A stretch of DNA of 64,000 bases from Methylobacterium currus. Its GTDB lineage: Bacteria; Pseudomonadota; Alphaproteobacteria; Rhizobiales; Beijerinckiaceae. Under the pieces are notes generated by a model. The model was not told where the DNA came from and searched no databases. It saw only the letters and a program-made list of their open reading frames with translations. Shown here in pieces: positions 62,510 to 64,000 of this stretch; the stretch's first letter is position 1; each line of letters begins with the position of its first letter. A program made the translations under genes and the position numbers. The stretch covers positions 62,001 to 126,000 of the forward strand of contig NZ_CP028845.1 in the NCBI RefSeq assembly GCF_003058325.1, read 5' to 3'.

Positions 62510-62540
62510 GGCGTAACATCTGTACCAACTACAGCTTCAA
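62510..62540 (-). promoter_or_regulatory. MerR-type operator/promoter between merR and the Vgb-like gene
   Basis: On the minus strand: TTGAAG (62535-62540), a 19-base spacer and a weak -10 TACGCC (62510-62515). The spacer includes the dyad CTGTACCAACTACAG (62520-62534, plus strand), with the same CTGTA/TACAG half-sites as the merT promoter. It sits where classical merR operators lie, between merR and the divergent structural genes. Confidence 0.78.
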
Positions 62541-62551
62541 GGTAAATTTCG

Positions 62552-62980
62552 ATGGGTGCGCTACCAGCGACACGAGGGCCTGCTTCCTTGACTATCGGCG
62601 CGCTCTCGGAGCGCACCGGCGTCAACATCGAGACGATCCGGTACTTCGAGAAGGTGGGCCTGCTCCCCCGTCCCCCACGCACCGAAGGGGGGCATCGGTC
62701 CTACGATACCGAGCATGTGCGCACCCTGGCCTTCATCCGGCGTGCGCGCGAACTCGGCCTCAACCCCAAAGAGGTTCGGGCGCTCCTTGAATTGCGTCAG
62801 CCCGGCAAGGCGTCCTGCTGCGAGGTGCAGGAAATCGCGGTGCATCACCTCGACCGGGTGCGTGCGAAGATCGCCGACCTGACCCGGCTCGAACGGCTCC
62901 TGACCAGGACCATCGACCAGTGCTCGGGTGAAGCGGCTCCCGAATGCCCTGTGCTCGACATGATCGATCACTCGGGGTGA
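62552..62980 (+). CDS. merR: Mercury-responsive regulator MerR
   Basis: A 142-residue protein: helix-turn-helix SLTIGALSERTGVNIETIRY and FEKVGLLPRPPRTEGGHRSY, followed by the dimerisation helix. The Hg-binding cysteines are present: KASCCEVQEIAV (one more Cys than usual), TIDQCSGEAAPECPVLDMI (the later pair spaced by 8). It represses without Hg(II) and twists the promoters when bound to it. Both mer promoters in the window lack optimal spacing and should depend on it. Confidence 0.95.
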   Translation: MGALPATRGPASLTIGALSERTGVNIETIRYFEKVGLLPRPPRTEGGHRSYDTEHVRTLAFIRRARELGLNPKEVRALLELRQPGKASCCEVQEIAVHHLDRVRAKIADLTRLERLLTRTIDQCSGEAAPECPVLDMIDHSG

Positions 62981-62983
62981 GCG

Positions 62984-64000
62984 TCACAGCATGTATCCGA
63001 TATCTGAGGATCCGGTTGGATAGGCGAACATCGTGGATTTCAGATCGTCGGCCGTCAGCCCATGCCGGATCGCCAGGGCGAAGACGTTGATGGTCTCGTC
63101 CACGTGCGGGCCAACGAGATGGGCTCCCAGGATGCGCCCGGTCCCTTCCTCGACCACCGTCTTGTAGCCGTAGACCCGTTCGGCTTCGCGCCGCGCCGTG
63201 AACCAGCCCGAGGTGAACTCGGACTTGATGCGGACGCGCAGGCCGCTCTCCCGAGCTGCGGCTTCCGACATGCCGACCGCTGCGATGGGAGGCGAGGTGA
63301 AGGCGACACTCGGCACGCCCGTGTAGTCCGGCTTCGCGTGATTGCCTTCGAGCAGGTTGGCGGCGGCGACCTTCGCATCGTGACTCGACACGGGCGTAAG
63401 CGGCGGCCCGACCAGCGCGGCATCCCCGGCCGCGTAGATCGCGGGGTTCGTGACGCTCTGAAGGTACTCGTTCAGCTTGAGCCGTCCGTGCTCGACCGTG
63501 ACATCGGCGGTGGCCAGATTGAGCTTGTCGAGCGCGGGCCTGCGCCCGGCTGCGTGGACGACGAGATCGGCTTCGAAGGTCTCCTGGCCCGCGTCGGAGG
63601 ATGCCTCGACCCGGAAGATGTCACCAGCCCGCTGGATCGCCGTGACGGTCGTCCGGGTGCGCACATCGACGCCCATCCCGTCGAACGCTTTCATGAGCCA
63701 ACCGACGAGATCGGGGTCGAACTGCAGGAGCATCCGCTCTCCCCGCTGAAGCACCGTGACTTGTGCCCCGGCTCGTGCCGCGATGCGCGCGAACTCGGCC
63801 GCGATGTAGCCGCCACCGACAAGGACGATGCGAGACGGTAGGTGCTCCAGAGCAAGGAACTCCTCGCTCGTCGCCAGATGCTCCTCGCCAGGAATGCCGA
63901 GTGGCACCGGCACTGCCCCAGCCGCGATCAGGATGTGCCGTGCCTGGATCGCCGTTCCGGCGACATCGAGCGTGGTGCGGCCCGTGAACCGGGCCTCGCC
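62984..64000 (-). CDS. FAD/NAD(P) disulfide-reductase-family protein (5' end off the window)
   Basis: About 338 codons are visible to the stop at 62984; the N-terminus is beyond the edge. It contains SRIVLVGGGYIAAEFARIAA (NAD(P) binding), HAAGRRPALDKLNLATADVT, NPAIYAAGDAALVGPPLTPV (FAD motif 2), and a dimerisation domain ending TADDLKSTMFAYPTGSSDIG. Family members include glutathione reductase, dihydrolipoamide dehydrogenase and MerA-like proteins. No C-terminal Cys pair is present (the end is GYML), so it is not a standard MerA. Convergent with merR, 3 bases apart. The redox Cys pair would be in the missing part. Confidence 0.85.
   Translation of the reverse strand, partial: GEARFTGRTTLDVAGTAIQARHILIAAGAVPVPLGIPGEEHLATSEEFLALEHLPSRIVLVGGGYIAAEFARIAARAGAQVTVLQRGERMLLQFDPDLVGWLMKAFDGMGVDVRTRTTVTAIQRAGDIFRVEASSDAGQETFEADLVVHAAGRRPALDKLNLATADVTVEHGRLKLNEYLQSVTNPAIYAAGDAALVGPPLTPVSSHDAKVAAANLLEGNHAKPDYTGVPSVAFTSPPIAAVGMSEAAARESGLRVRIKSEFTSGWFTARREAERVYGYKTVVEEGTGRILGAHLVGPHVDETINVFALAIRHGLTADDLKSTMFAYPTGSSDIGYML

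Noticed and set aside
1..64000. CRISPR arrays, tRNA or rRNA genes
   Set aside because: No regularly spaced repeats of CRISPR size and no tRNA cloverleaf or rRNA sequence was recognised; the only periodic repeats are the 8-bp iterons.

Overview
The window looks like part of a large plasmid (or plasmid-derived region) of a high-GC alphaproteobacterium. A complete repABC replication/partition operon, which is confined to Alphaproteobacteria, together with MucR-like regulators and an RHE_PE00001-type regulator, points to the Hyphomicrobiales. The gene style (exopolysaccharide locus, Tn3/IS21/IS630 elements, mercury locus) would suit Methylobacterium. The genus is an inference; no rRNA or tRNA gene is present to confirm it.

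Layout. (1) 1-15455 is a cell-surface polysaccharide locus: an unidentified partial protein, a secreted clan-A glycoside hydrolase, two GT4-type and one GT2-type glycosyltransferases, a Wzz/GNVR chain-length protein, a cupin/JmjC-like protein, a CelD-type acyltransferase, a polysaccharide deacetylase, an O-antigen-ligase-like polymerase/ligase, a GH10 hydrolase and a flippase. (2) 15868-19579 is repABC. Its last codon abuts the terminal inverted repeat of a Tn3-family remnant (19579-22748). (3) 22749-29709 is a patchwork: an IS3 element with mismatched flanks, a histidine-kinase tail, two MucR-like regulators, a DUF1612-type regulator, a tyrosine recombinase, a toxin-antitoxin pair and an IS6 fragment. 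(4) 29791-33610 is an intact, cryptic Tn3-family transposon with a 5-bp target duplication. (5) 33678-42818 is a decayed conjugation region: a frameshifted traG/virD4, a ParA-like gene lacking its P-loop, an IS21 element, a traA helicase fragment without its relaxase half, and a serine recombinase. (6) 43085-45356 is a second partition/replication-like module: a short ParA, a ribbon-helix-helix protein, five arrays of 8-bp iterons and a winged-helix protein. (7) 46016-50292 is a serine recombinase overlapping an ATPase/subtilase pair of the ietAS type, known as a Ti-plasmid toxin-antitoxin and later as an anti-phage system. (8) 50473-55952 is an IS66 fragment cut by a second Tn3-family transposon, closely related to the first but inverted, which carries an IS630 insertion. 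(9) 55937-64000 is a broad-spectrum mercury-resistance region on the minus strand: merR, two MerR-type promoters, a Vgb-like beta-propeller, hisI-like, merT-P-F-A-B, a second hisI-like gene, two small membrane proteins, and a flavoprotein disulfide reductase at the edge.

How the parts work together. The mercury genes form two MerR-promoter-driven units read leftward. The import proteins MerT, MerP and MerF deliver Hg(II) to MerA, and MerB cleaves organomercurials. The two HisI paralogues, both with an extra cysteine beside the zinc-site cysteine, are unusual passengers. Two replication/partition modules, two related Tn3 transposons in opposite orientation and several insertion sequences with unmatched flanks suggest that the molecule was assembled by replicon fusion and transposon-mediated deletion or inversion. 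The most novel-looking structure is the par module at 43.1-44.5 kb, whose 8-bp iterons overlap the ribosome-binding sites of parA and of a 31-residue membrane peptide.
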